From: Haemonchus contortus
Taxonomy: Eukaryota > Nematoda > Chromadorea > Rhabditida > Trichostrongylidae
Reading direction: 5' to 3'
NCBI GenBank assembly: GCA_000469685.2
Contig: LS997562.1
Coordinates: forward strand, 12,995,514-13,059,513
Length of the DNA: 64,000 nt
Positions 23,701-35,700 of this stretch are shown piece after piece; the first letter of the stretch is position 1, and the number at the start of each line of letters is the position of its first letter. Made by a program: the position numbers and the translations under genes. The notes below the pieces were generated by a model, which saw nothing but the letters and a program-made list of their open reading frames with translations, was not told the origin of the DNA and did not search any database.

Positions 23701-26700
23701 CGAGTGCCCTCCTTGTATGTGGGTAAGTTGTTGTACTTCCTTTTACCCCGATGGGATGAGTAGCCTCGAAGACAAACTTTAGGTAGAAGTAGGAGTAGTT
23801 GTTGGTTAGATGAGAAGTTAGATCGCTATGAGAGTTCCAGAATAGCCATATAGAGCTTGCAATGCAATGATAAATTTCGGGGAACAAGAGAGATCCCTCA
23901 TCGATAGGCAGCCTGCTACCGTATAGATTTTGCAGAGCAGGATAAATTTAGGATAGTGCAAATGATTGTGGGTCAATTTGTTTGCCCCAAAAAGCTATCG
24001 TAGGATTAGTGAGATACCATGGATGAGGCTCATGGTGCATATGGGGTGGTGAGGAAGATATTAGGTTGAGTCATAAGTCCTCGGACAAAATGATAGTGAT
24101 GACTTCTAGCAATCATAACTCTTGAAAGAGGTGACGAAAATAAACGTGCGAGGCATTGTTAGATAGAGTATGGAAAGCTCTTTCGAACGCATACTGGAGA
24201 AGGCACCTAACTGTTTCCCTTCCCGCAACTGTGCCTCATGATTTCAAGCCATCGCAACTCCACATCCGCAACACCATCATATTTATTTTTTTGTATGGCG
24301 ATGAACCCGCGGCAATCGATAGAGGTATGAAGGATGTTCACAAGCAGGAGGTGTACAATTTACAAGTGACACTAGAAGTTCGCATCGGGCGACTATTCCT
24401 TCGAAGATGAAGACCGTCCGGGACGCTCAATGAAGTTGGATTTGAAGGTGCTGCGGAGCCAGGTGGAAGCCGATCCGTATCAAACTACTCGCGACCTGGC
24501 AGTCACCCTTGGGGAGTCAGTCCACAGTTCTTCGTGAATTGAAGTCAATCGACAAGGTGCGAAAGCTCGGTCCATAGATGCCTCATGCTTTGAAGCAGTA
24601 TGACATAGACCGCCGCGACGACGTGGCACTTTCTCTTCTCACGCTCAAGGGCACCACACGTGGCTCGAGTGCCTAGTCACCAGGGGTGCGAAGTTGATCC
24701 TCTACTCTAACGTTCACCGACGTGCTCAATGGATTGACAAAGGTGCGCATGCAGAAGATTCCCCCAAACCCGACGTACACGCCAAGGAGGTTATGCTCTG
24801 ATTCTGGTGGAGCGTTCACAGTGTCGAATAATGGGACTGCTAGACGAAGGATGCACAGTGACCGCACACGTCTACAATACGCAACCGAGGAATTTGAAGG
24901 CGAATCCCGAAACTACATGTCCACAGCAGCACAAAGTTTACTTTCAGCACGACAACGCTCGCCCTCACATTGCAAGAACGACCAAAACTGAACTGACGAA
25001 TTTCGGCAGGACAAGTTTACCACACCAACCATGTTCCTCAGACTTGGATCCCTCGGATTACCACCTTTTTCCCCATCTTCAACGTCATCTGGATGGTCAG
25101 GACTTTCAAACCCGCGACGACATCAAAATGGCACTGGTGCAGTTCTCCAAGGGCCAGCTCCCAGCGTTCTAAAGCAAGGGCAACTACGATTTGCCCAAGC
25201 ATTGGTAGAAGACCATCGATGCCAATGGGGCATATTTCAAATGATTGGCTATTGTCGTTAAGAAATTGTAAGATAAATATTATCACTGCCAAATTGTCCG
25301 AGGACTTATGACTCAACCTAATAAGTGTACGAATGAGATTGGATTTAAGTGGATTTTGGCCTCAACACTCACTCTTTTATCTCATTTTTCAGAATTCCAG
25401 TTGTTGTGTAGACCAGTTACGTAGTTTCATTTCGCCAATAACTTACGCGTGTTTTTTGCCTTTTGGGATCATAAGATCATAACATGTTCCCCGCCTTTTG
25501 GAGTCATGACATCAGTGCATGAGTTAAAGCGATAGTAATCAGTTCCAATTAATCAGTAATCCAACAGTTAGGTGTGAGGGTATCGCTAGTTCTGCTGGAA
25601 GGGCAAGTGGCCTTCTTGTTTTCGAAATGAAGATAGAGGGTTTACAATACATCAGTTTGTAAACGCCACTACGACACTCGAAAACGTGAGAAGCAGAGTC
25701 AGGGGTAGTATCTGTTCCTATTGTGTTGGGTAAATCTACATTAAGTTAAAATTGAAAAACGTACTTTCACTCCTGAAAGAGCTTGTATAAGAATAAGCAG
25801 TTGTCAGCAGCATTTAACGTGCAAGAATGCAGGAGTCTGGGAAATATTATACATTCAGGCCATTTAATAGGAAGAGGGGTTAGCCGCGACTATTGAGTAG
25901 CGTAGGAGCAAGTACACTCCTAACGAGCCAGACCGTAGAGGAATAACAGTGCGATGATCATAGGATAGCGTTTCATATGTATTCCTGTAGCAATCATTAG
26001 TGAGATACCTCCAGCAGAGGAGAATAAACCACATTTGGCAATGGGCCAAGAGACACGCACGCGACACGCGCCGGAGAGCTCCCTATATTTTTAGATGCGA
26101 TCCCAATCAATAGCTGCATTTCATGACTCGTGCTGCCGGATGACTTTTTGCGATAATCATGCTTCTTCTTCTCTTCGCTTGTTGCAATTTTTGGTACTAT
26201 TCCACTATTACACCCCCAGAACTACTCTACTGTTACACCCCCAAAAACTCGAAAATTTAATTTTCGATGGAACTTCGCCTATAGGGGTAATCCGATGCCC
26301 TGATAACGAATATGACCTTCATTTTTGGCGTTGACGCCATTTGGCTCCAATTGGCGCCAATTGGAGCCAAATGGCACCAGCGCCAAAAATAAATGTTATA
26401 TTCGTTATCAGGACCTCAAATAACCCCTAGACGCAAGTTTTCAGCAAATTTGGTGAAAACACCCTTGGCGCCAAATTGGCGCCAATTGGCGCCAAATGGC
26501 GCCAACGCCAAAAATGGAGGTCATATTCGTTATCAGGGCATCGGATTACCCCTATAGGCGAAGTTCCATCGAAAATTAAAATTTTGAGTTTTTGGGGGTG
26601 TAATAGTAGAATAGTACCCAATTTTTTTAAGATTTTTATTTTTTATCTTGTCCCGTATCGAGGACCGTTCTTCCGAGTGCGTGATGTTCGCGTGGACTCA

Positions 26701-29700
26701 TTGTTTTCCCACCTGTTTTTTTATCCCTTTTAATTCAGCATTTTGTTGTGGGAGCTCTTCTATTAGATTTTTTTCTTCCAACCTTTTATTTCTACCTCTT
26801 TATTCTGGCTAGTACTGATGTAATACGCGTGCATTTCTGTTACACTTACTACTCTTACTCCTTGTTTCGGAATCAAAACATGTCAGTACTAACTAGGATA
26901 TAAAGCAGGAAAAAATAGAAAAAAATAGGATAGAAAAATGGAATAGGAAAATCCCCACAACAAAATGTTGAAATAAAAGGGATAAAAAATAAGTGGAAAA
27001 GTAATGAGCTCACGCGAACATTACACACACGGAAGACCGGTCATTGATACGGCGCGTGATAAAAATAAAAATCACAACAAAATTTGCAATGAACGAAGGG
27101 AAAAAAACATGATTATCTCAAAAAGTCATCCGGCAGCATGAGTCATCAAATGTGAGCTATTGATTGGTGATATCGTGGGCTGGTGCCGAGGACGGCACAG
27201 CCTTATGGCCTCATTTTTCAATTCGTTTCTACGTCTATTTTATGCATACAAAATTCAGAGAAACCAAACCAAGTTCTTTGACAAGATGAGACCACAGGAA
27301 AATTCTTCTGCTGTCTCAATACGAAACCATTCTCTTTATTTTGTTGCCTCACTTAGAAGCTCATTTCGGTAGCTTCGATAGTTCTGGCTTTTACTTCTTT
27401 TGAAAATTGTAGACCTTTTAACAAGGTCTACAAGTTCCAAGCCCCTGCTGACATCGTCTTAGCCGACACTTCCAATATTTGAGCGTCAGATGACAGCAGC
27501 TCCATTGTATTTGAGAACAGTCATTCTCTTATACAAATTTGTAGAGTCTCGTTATGTGTGGGTATCCGTTTAAGGCCCTAGCTGAGACAAAGAACTTTTA
27601 AGTGACTTGTGAAAGAATGCAGCACGCGTTCGACATTGTTAGGCAATGACTAAGTAAGCAACTTATGGGTTTTTTTGTGTTATTTTATAATTTCCACGAG
27701 CTCCAATGAAGAGGTAGTGGCACAGAAATACTTATATAGATCGTAGGCAGAGAGCTAGGTTACTGACCAATTTGACAATGTGAGGTGCGAGCAGAAGACC
27801 GGAGCCAGCCACCATGCTGCTCATGCCCATTCCAATTGCACGCACCACTGAAAGGATCTCTTCTTCTCCCACTCATTTTGCATCAAATTGCAGGATTTGC
27901 TAGACATTTATCAACCTGTAGGGTAAAGTTCTCCAGCGAAAATATAGATCACTGCAAAACCAGAGCCTACACCAAACTTTCCGACAAAGGACGCAGAGGC
28001 TACAAGCCACGGATAGGCTGAAAACAGTGGGTATAAGTTACAAACATGTGATTAGGAACGGTCGAGTGCTTCGGAACTCTTCAGAGCTTGCCTAAGAAAA
28101 CTCACACGTCGGCATGAACATCGCAGACACGCAACCTATTCCACATACGATCATGGTTGCGGCCAACGTCCATCTAAAAAGGCGAAAATTGCAATGCTTG
28201 GAGGGAAATGATAAAATTTTTTCAGGATTCTATTACTATTGCTCTTACCTTCTTCCCATTGTTTGCAGCAGTGGCCAAACAATGAAATAAGCCGGCAATT
28301 CGACAGCACCGTTGATAATGAATGACCAGTAGTCATCCACGGGCAAGTTGGAGATGTTCAGGGTCAGTCCATTGTAGATGATTGCGTTCATTATCCTGTG
28401 CTCATAACGTTAAAAGATCCACCACAAACTTAGTCGAAGGAAATCAGTCATTTAGCTTGAATAACACCAATAGATGTAACAATTTATCTTTTTCTTTTCT
28501 TTTCTTTTTTGCAAAATTACTTCTTTATAGCCACATTCTATGAAGAAATTATTCAATTTTTATTACGCCAGAATTGTAGCTGCGTAATAAATGCGTAAGT
28601 ACAATGACTTTGGTTGCCAGCCGATGTGCAAGTCAGTGCTTTTGTGATCCTAGACAAGTCTGGTACCAATAACCGGCCTCGGAGGGATGGAAGGCGTGGT
28701 TAGCCTTGGCGGAGATCAATCTGTGATTCGAACCCGTGAGATAGTGCGGTACTTTCCACTACACCCCCTCTGCCCTATTCTTACTATATATATAAACAAT
28801 AAATGTCTGTCTACTTGTCTGCTTGTAGCTCCTTATATGACGCCTTCTAGAGGTGGAACTAGAACAGCTCAGCCGGTTTGGAACGAGTGAGGAATTAGCC
28901 GAGCTACTTTGCAGCACGCGATAAGCTGGGCTCCGCTTACGAGGGGCGGGGCGTGCGCGAAAAGTGCTCCCCATGAGCTCGAGCGGTCGAATTCGGCAAT
29001 TTGAGGGACAGGCGTGGGTGAGAATTGTTAATGTGCACCCTGCATGGTGCAATGTAAACAATGATCGTCCATTTCCGGATAGTAATGCAGGGTGCGAAGT
29101 GGGAATACTAATGGCAGCTGGCAGGACTAGTCTCCGGGAACGTAGGGGAGGAAGTGGGGAATCCATACTTGACAGTCCTCCCTCGAGGCCGTCAAGATTA
29201 TAAATAGCTGCTTCACAACTTATCTCCTTTACTCATGTAGCGTTCATGTGTGATGGGTTTCACGCTGTGGGGGTGTTAACCCACACACCCATTTGCTATA
29301 TTGATCTGGTGTGTAACTGACAGTAATCGCAACTTTGTTGCCTTTAACCCTACAGTTCTTCAACTTCCAAACCGCTGGAAAGACAGCAACTCATTTTGAC
29401 CTCGTTTCGTTTTGCGCAATTTGACATGAGCTGCTGATGACTACTCCTTCTTCAAACAGAAAAGAGAACAATAGTGTCCGACTAATTACTTTATATAGAA
29501 TGTGTTTGTGTCTGTCTGTCTGTTCATTTGTTCGTTTGTTCGTTCGTTTGTTTGCACAAAAATTCCGCATTAACTGCAGAAGCACCTATAGAAGTCGGGT
29601 TAAGATTCAGGTGGGTTGGGCATAGAGTAAGATCAACAGAGCATATGTGACCACAGTGGAGCTCCGCTCACAGGGGTCGGGAGATGCGGAGGAGTGGGCG

Positions 29701-32700
29701 ATGTCATGGGCAAATTCGGTTTCATAACAAGCCGCCGGAAAAAAGGAGCAAAGGTGAGAGATGAGTTAACAGGTATGAATGAAACCCATCGGCGCCAGAC
29801 GGAGCGTCCTCGCAGTGGCCCTACCTTTTGCATAAGTTCGTAACTCGATTCAAAGAGAGCGTAGAGGCCAGAAAAGAAGATTGAAAAAGGTCTCCTGTGT
29901 GCTGGGCATGCGTGAAGTGAGCGAAGCTCATCTTACGATGGGAGGAGCGTGCGTTTCTATGGAAGCTAATTCCTGATGGCATGTATGATTCGGTTTGAAA
30001 ACGATCCAGAATGAAGAAAAAGGGTTCGGAAGTAATAAAAGGAATGCTGTCAAATCCCTGAAGTTTGCGCGGTTTGCTCTGAGATGGGCAGGGCCAACAA
30101 GGAAAGAATACTAGGTCGCAGTGGCCATTCAAAATGAGATGTAGACCGACGTGAGTTTTTCAATCGCTGATCTCAAATCTGGGTTCCAAACTGCGAACGA
30201 CCTTGGGAACAATATGACGGGCCCAGTCTCCTCAGTCGTCATGCCACATTTTTGCTTTCATACGAATTAAGGAGTTACGGTTGCTAACGTGGAAGTTCAG
30301 ATCATGAGCAATTTCGAACGAGTACGCTTTGTGATGGTTCCAAATGATAAGAAATAACATATATCGAGAGGCTTAATTTGAGCAATGGGCCAAGTGGAAT
30401 GTTGAGCTTCCATTGTCTTGTCAGCAAACAAACCACCCTGAATTGCTTCACCGTCCCCGAACGAGCTCCATGTGTGGACAATATCAGTAATGATGAATAC
30501 AGATCTGCTGATCTCACACCATCTAACGCAATCCAGCATAAGTTTCTGCCAAAATTTATAACCACATCCTAAGGCCCCGGAGCAGAAGGGTTCTATGTGC
30601 AACACTATTCGGTCTGTGGAGGCGACGGAAAAAATTTACTTGTATATGCATTTCTGGTGCTCCCAAAGTATGAGGGAGGGATGTGGGTAGACAATATGAT
30701 GGTCAAAAGGGTTTTGCAAGCGTTTAAGACACTTTTTATAAAAAAGCAAAACAAGCATGTGCACCAAGGAATCGAGCCTCCGTGTCCCGCCCACCAGCCA
30801 ACCGCTCTCTCAATTGCGCCATCATTGCACGTCAGGCCAACCTTGGTTCTCGTACAAAAGCAACAAAGTGATATGACACCGGGGAGAACTGAGCTCGTAT
30901 TTTTGCTCCCAAAATCGTTTCGCAGAATCAGACTCCAGATTTGTGATCAGCGTTTGAAAGTACTTACGTCGGTATACACCTTATTTTGAATGGTCACTGT
31001 GACCTAGTAAACTCTCCTTGTAAAGCCAAAATCCACAAATCTGTCCACTAACGTTCTAAAGCGCGAGAAAAGATGGTGTGGCGAATTCTTCGGAGTGGGT
31101 CTTGATTTCTGCTCTAAAAAGTCCTGAAACGAGAAAAGCGGGCAAATGTATATAATGGGCCAATAAATCAGACGAAGAAAACTCATACGCGATAAACAAA
31201 GCATTCCTAAACTTTTTGCCCAAACTTAAACCCACCACAGCCTATAGCCAGATTCTCGAGGAGTGAAGCTAGACAGATCATTAAATTCGTCTCTTCTTGA
31301 CATGTTCTTTGTTGTTAGGCGTTAGTGTGCGGAGCCTGATTGGTGCTCACGTACTTAATGTAGATAGAAAAAATCTTCACTCAAAAAAGATGCTACCTCC
31401 AGACGCTGTTCAAAGTGCGAACCTTTGTCGAGCAAATGCATGGCTATGATGTGAAAGTTTCTGCATTGCACAAAATGAAGAAATATGCCTGGTTCTCCCC
31501 ATTGTGGAGTGATTCGAACAGAATTGGAACAGAAATCTCCTCTCATGCGCAGGCGCTCTACCCCCTGAACCAACGACGCGTCTTGTGTAGCAGACGAATG
31601 TCGAAGTTTGAGGGTTGCAGCTCTGCTTAAAACGAGGATATGCTAAGTTTATCCATCATGAAATTGATTCATTAAGCATATTCAATTTGCAGTCAGCAGA
31701 CAGAAAAGAAGATGGTGCATTCAACTCAGAGAGCGTTTGCATCTGGAACCCCCTTTCAGTAAACTTCTCTACATTAAAAGTGTGAGGAGTCCTTGATTGT
31801 CAAGTTCACCCCAGAACTCAATTTCAATAAAAATTCCGTCGATCTCTTTTTCATCCGCCCATGAGTTGTGATTCATGGGCGGACAGGAATCAAAGCTGGT
31901 CGTGTGAAATCTTCACAAAAAACTGCTCCCACTCATCACGTTTTTGATCGCAACTTCAGTGCAGCGTTCACTATGTATCCAGCCTTCCAGTATAAAATGA
32001 GAGACATGGTAGTTCAAGGAAAAAGTTCAGGAATAAGAAAGGGGAAATCGAAACAGCAGTTCATCGATTTAGTTAAGCATCTATGAAATTGGCTTGCTTG
32101 TAGCTAAATTAGAGCTGGGAATCAAGGATAGGATGCATATTCAAGAATACGAAACTTGTTCAATCGACAAAGTTGTTCCAATTCAGAATAATGTGAAACC
32201 CACCAAATATAAGTGACCAGCACAGTTTTCTTTCGCAGGTTCGGCGTCTTAAAAAGGTCTGTCACATTGTGGCTGTGCTGTTCTCCATCAGGTCCGACAT
32301 CTTGGTTTTCTCTCAGCTGAAAGTTGTGCTGATGTCAGACTGCGAATTGAGATTTGGGTTTCATATCGTTAATGCACAATGGAAACAACAAGGATACGAC
32401 TACATTGCACGCGTTTATCAAAAAGTTTTGATAGGTTTTTTTACAAGTTCCTTAACTTTCGCTTATTTATCGGTACCAATGACGTACTATGCGGTAGTGG
32501 TAGAACATTCTAGAACCTTCTCCGTAATGAGTATATGTAAGCGCGCTTCCATCTCTAGCTCGAGAACAAGACCATGTTCGATACTCATCTCCTACGAGTG
32601 GCGCCGCGGCACCGGAATGGCGGCAACGGTTCGCAACATCAACAGCGTGTATGGGAGGGCACCACATCCATCGCTGGAGTTCATCGCTCGTCCGCTCGCT

Positions 32701-35700
32701 TTAAGGAAGGATACACGGGCTTCAAAGATATGCCTCGGTCGGGACGCACGGAGGCACCGTCGCTGCCGACGACTCCGTTATTCTCGACACCACCATAGAG
32801 GATGTGGAAGTTGACACCCACAGCCTTGCGGGTATGCCCAATCAACAGTCGATTGCCTCCAGGCCCTCAGTTACATAAAAGTGCTGACTGGATGGAAACC
32901 TCTTGTCTCGACCGATAGACAAACTCCTCTACTTCTCGATCATCCAGTATCTCATAGAACCCGTCCATTTCTTTCGCCTTCCCTATACATAGAAGTCTTG
33001 GAGAGCCTCCTCTGAAGGTTACCAGGAATTAGGGAAATCACTTTCTCTGCCAGCGCTCGTAGACCACCTTCTTCTATCTAACAAACCGCAGGTCGTTTTG
33101 AAAACCTCGCTTCATTATAACCTTGGGATCCACCTCGAGTAGCTCACAGCGTTTTCCTTGCACAGCGTGGGATAACTTTCACGTTGTTCCAGTTTGCTAG
33201 ATCGGCTCTTTACGGGATCAGGTAGCCCACCTCACAGTATCTTATATGTATTTGGAGTGTTCATTTCGGCTTAGAGCAGCTCTCATCAACAGGTCTTCCG
33301 CTCCGTTCTTGTCTTCGATTTCTTGGTAAGATTTATGACTAAGTCTGCTAGAGATGACCTGTCTTGAGGAACCAGATCTTTGCCAGCCAGTACTTTGGTC
33401 TTTTACGGACGACCTTCTTACGAACACAAAATATATTTCTATTCCTTTCTTTCCACTTTTGTAGATTATCTTAAGAGTTTTCCTTCTCGCCAAGAAGGTG
33501 TTGCAAACTGGCAGGTCGTGGGCTGTAGCCGCGTAATAGTTGCTTTATCCTTTTTCTTCCTGACTCCAACTCCTGTACCATCATGAATCCTTTTGGGCTT
33601 TCTCAGGATGGCACCCTTCTTCACTACCGAAAAAGCCATCAAGGTCACCAGTATTGTAGCTAGTACCCTTCGAAACTTACCTGGTGGCCTCTTGAGTCTC
33701 AGATAGGACTCATCCTTTCCGTAGCCAGGTTGCACGAAGATTTTTGCCCAGTTTTCATACACAGAATTTTGGAGGCACTCCGCTACTGTGGTGGCCAAAT
33801 CTATTCGTTTAGTAGCTCTTCGTTGTAGTAGAGCTTAACACCCTTGTCAATTTCTCCGGCTTATGTTCCTTTCCGGCGGGTTTTCTGAAGGCAGAGGACA
33901 TGGATGCTTCATTCTTTCACTCTTTATTCACTCATTCATTCACTCATTCAGATCAACAAATTCTCGAGACTTTCCGGTGAGCGATCCCATGTTCAAAGTC
34001 CTAATTCGAATTGACTTCGTTGGCCGAGGTCGTTCCTCTCGCATACTCGCACAGGACTCCAGCGAAGGGCCCCCCACCCCCGGGTGGCGTCCTAGCTTTA
34101 GCACTGATCATTTTTGACCTGGACCAGACGCTGGTACCGATACCATTTCCGAATTTTCTTCGGGCCCAGGATTTGCTCAGCAGCGATCGAGAGTCGTTGG
34201 AATTTAAATTTTTGCCGAATGTTGTTTTCGTTGCAAATTGGATAGGAGTCTCATAAGTAAAAAAAATTATCTCGAAGATACGCTCTCTTATTCAAAACTG
34301 TTGTGAAATGGAAATTTGCCACTATTGCAGCAATCAGACGAATAATATGATGACGTCATATCATTTATGGAGATATACTTTCCATTCCAATAGGAATTCA
34401 CAGGTAACACAAAGTGTGTTCACGATTGCATAGTCTCAAAAAAATCTTGATCTTAATTTTTTTCGAAAAGAGCTTTGTTATTTTTCTAGAATGATGATGG
34501 TACTCACTGCTCCAAGAAGTTCTTCCACATTTACTTGATCTTTTTTCCCGTTCATCTTGGCGATGCGTTGCAGCTGAATAGAAGCTTCTTTCCATTTGCC
34601 GGCCGAGACGAGCCAACGTGGTGATTCGGGCAGAAAGCTGAAGCTTATGAAGTATTAAATGAGGATATTTTTTGTGACTTTATTGTATTCATAGAATTCT
34701 TGAACTTGATTTAGGGTAACAAATTCTGTCCACCTGTATCACCTGTAGTCCCCTCACCCTTCTTCGTTCCTGAGCCAGAGTAGTCCAGTGGATCGGCTCG
34801 CTCTCTCACGGGATGTAAAGCATAGCATGTTTTTCGTGCAGAGCTTTTGTGAAGAAGTCTAACTTCGTGGTGGCAGCCATCCTGATGTTCGTTTGACGTC
34901 TGAGGGATCCAGTCAGTAACCGCCCAGGTCCAACGGTCATCATAATGAATTCCAGCTTCTCTTCTTAGAACTTCGGCATCGTGGCATGATCTTTCGACGC
35001 GATCGTCTTTTTCAAAGGCCTAAACGTGGCCCATGGTTTAAGAGATGTCTTCTAAACAGCTAAACGCCTCCATAGGAAGGTATGGCATCTTCGTATTCGT
35101 TCGACTACCCCAGTGTTCCGATTGCTAACTGTTTAAGTCCAAATGCATTAAGCGCATCGCGGGTTCGGCTACCCTCTTTGGGTCCTTTGCCGTACGGCGG
35201 CGTCCCAGGTCATCGTTTGATGCTCGAAACAGAGCTCGAAACTGCCTTTCTGCATTGTGCTTACTGAGGAAGTCCTAGCATTGCCACAGCCTCATGAGTG
35301 AGGCTGAATGCAGCGAGATCGAAATCATAGACATGGAGCTGTTGTTCACCTCCTCTACAATTTCACACATATCTTGGTTTCCTTCTGTTGAACGCTAATT
35401 TTGATACTTTCCCCATGTTGACCTCGGGATCCAATCCACGGCAGTGCATCAGAGGTATTCGCTCTGTTGAGCATCATGATTGGCAACGTGTGCCGGTCCG
35501 TTTCTAATGAATTTCACCTTACTAGGTTCAGTTTCAGTTCTTCAGCATTCAATCCACCCTCTATGGTCGGTCTAACAAGCATGGCATTGTCTGCAAAAGC
35601 AATGAAACATTGAGGGGTCGGAAATTTGAAATGTTTGAGTGGCGAGGGCTTCAGGAGAAAAGGTGAAGACAAATAGAAAAGTGGCACTCACAAATAGTAG

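Larger units (their letters stand above)
26096..27177. mobile_element. Large fold-back element, interrupted by a smaller one
   Basis: The outer arms, about 26096-26190 and 27100-27177, are inverted copies (for example AAAAAGTCATCCGGCAGCA on the right). The inner arms, about 26622-26850 and 26880-27098, also pair, including TTCGCGTG and CATTTTGTTGTGGG blocks. The left arm is split by 26193-26618. No coding capacity was seen. By structure it is a non-autonomous fold-back or long-TIR element about 650 bases long before the nested insertion. Confidence 0.75.

Noticed and set aside
29391..29585. KRTNKRTNEQTDRHK-type frame
   Set aside because: Translation of the GTCT/TTCG tandem core of a dispersed repeat.
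34011..34256. FDLDQTLV, like the catalytic motif of HAD phosphatases
   Set aside because: No other HAD motif, no splice partners, and the surrounding frame is low-complexity; chance match.
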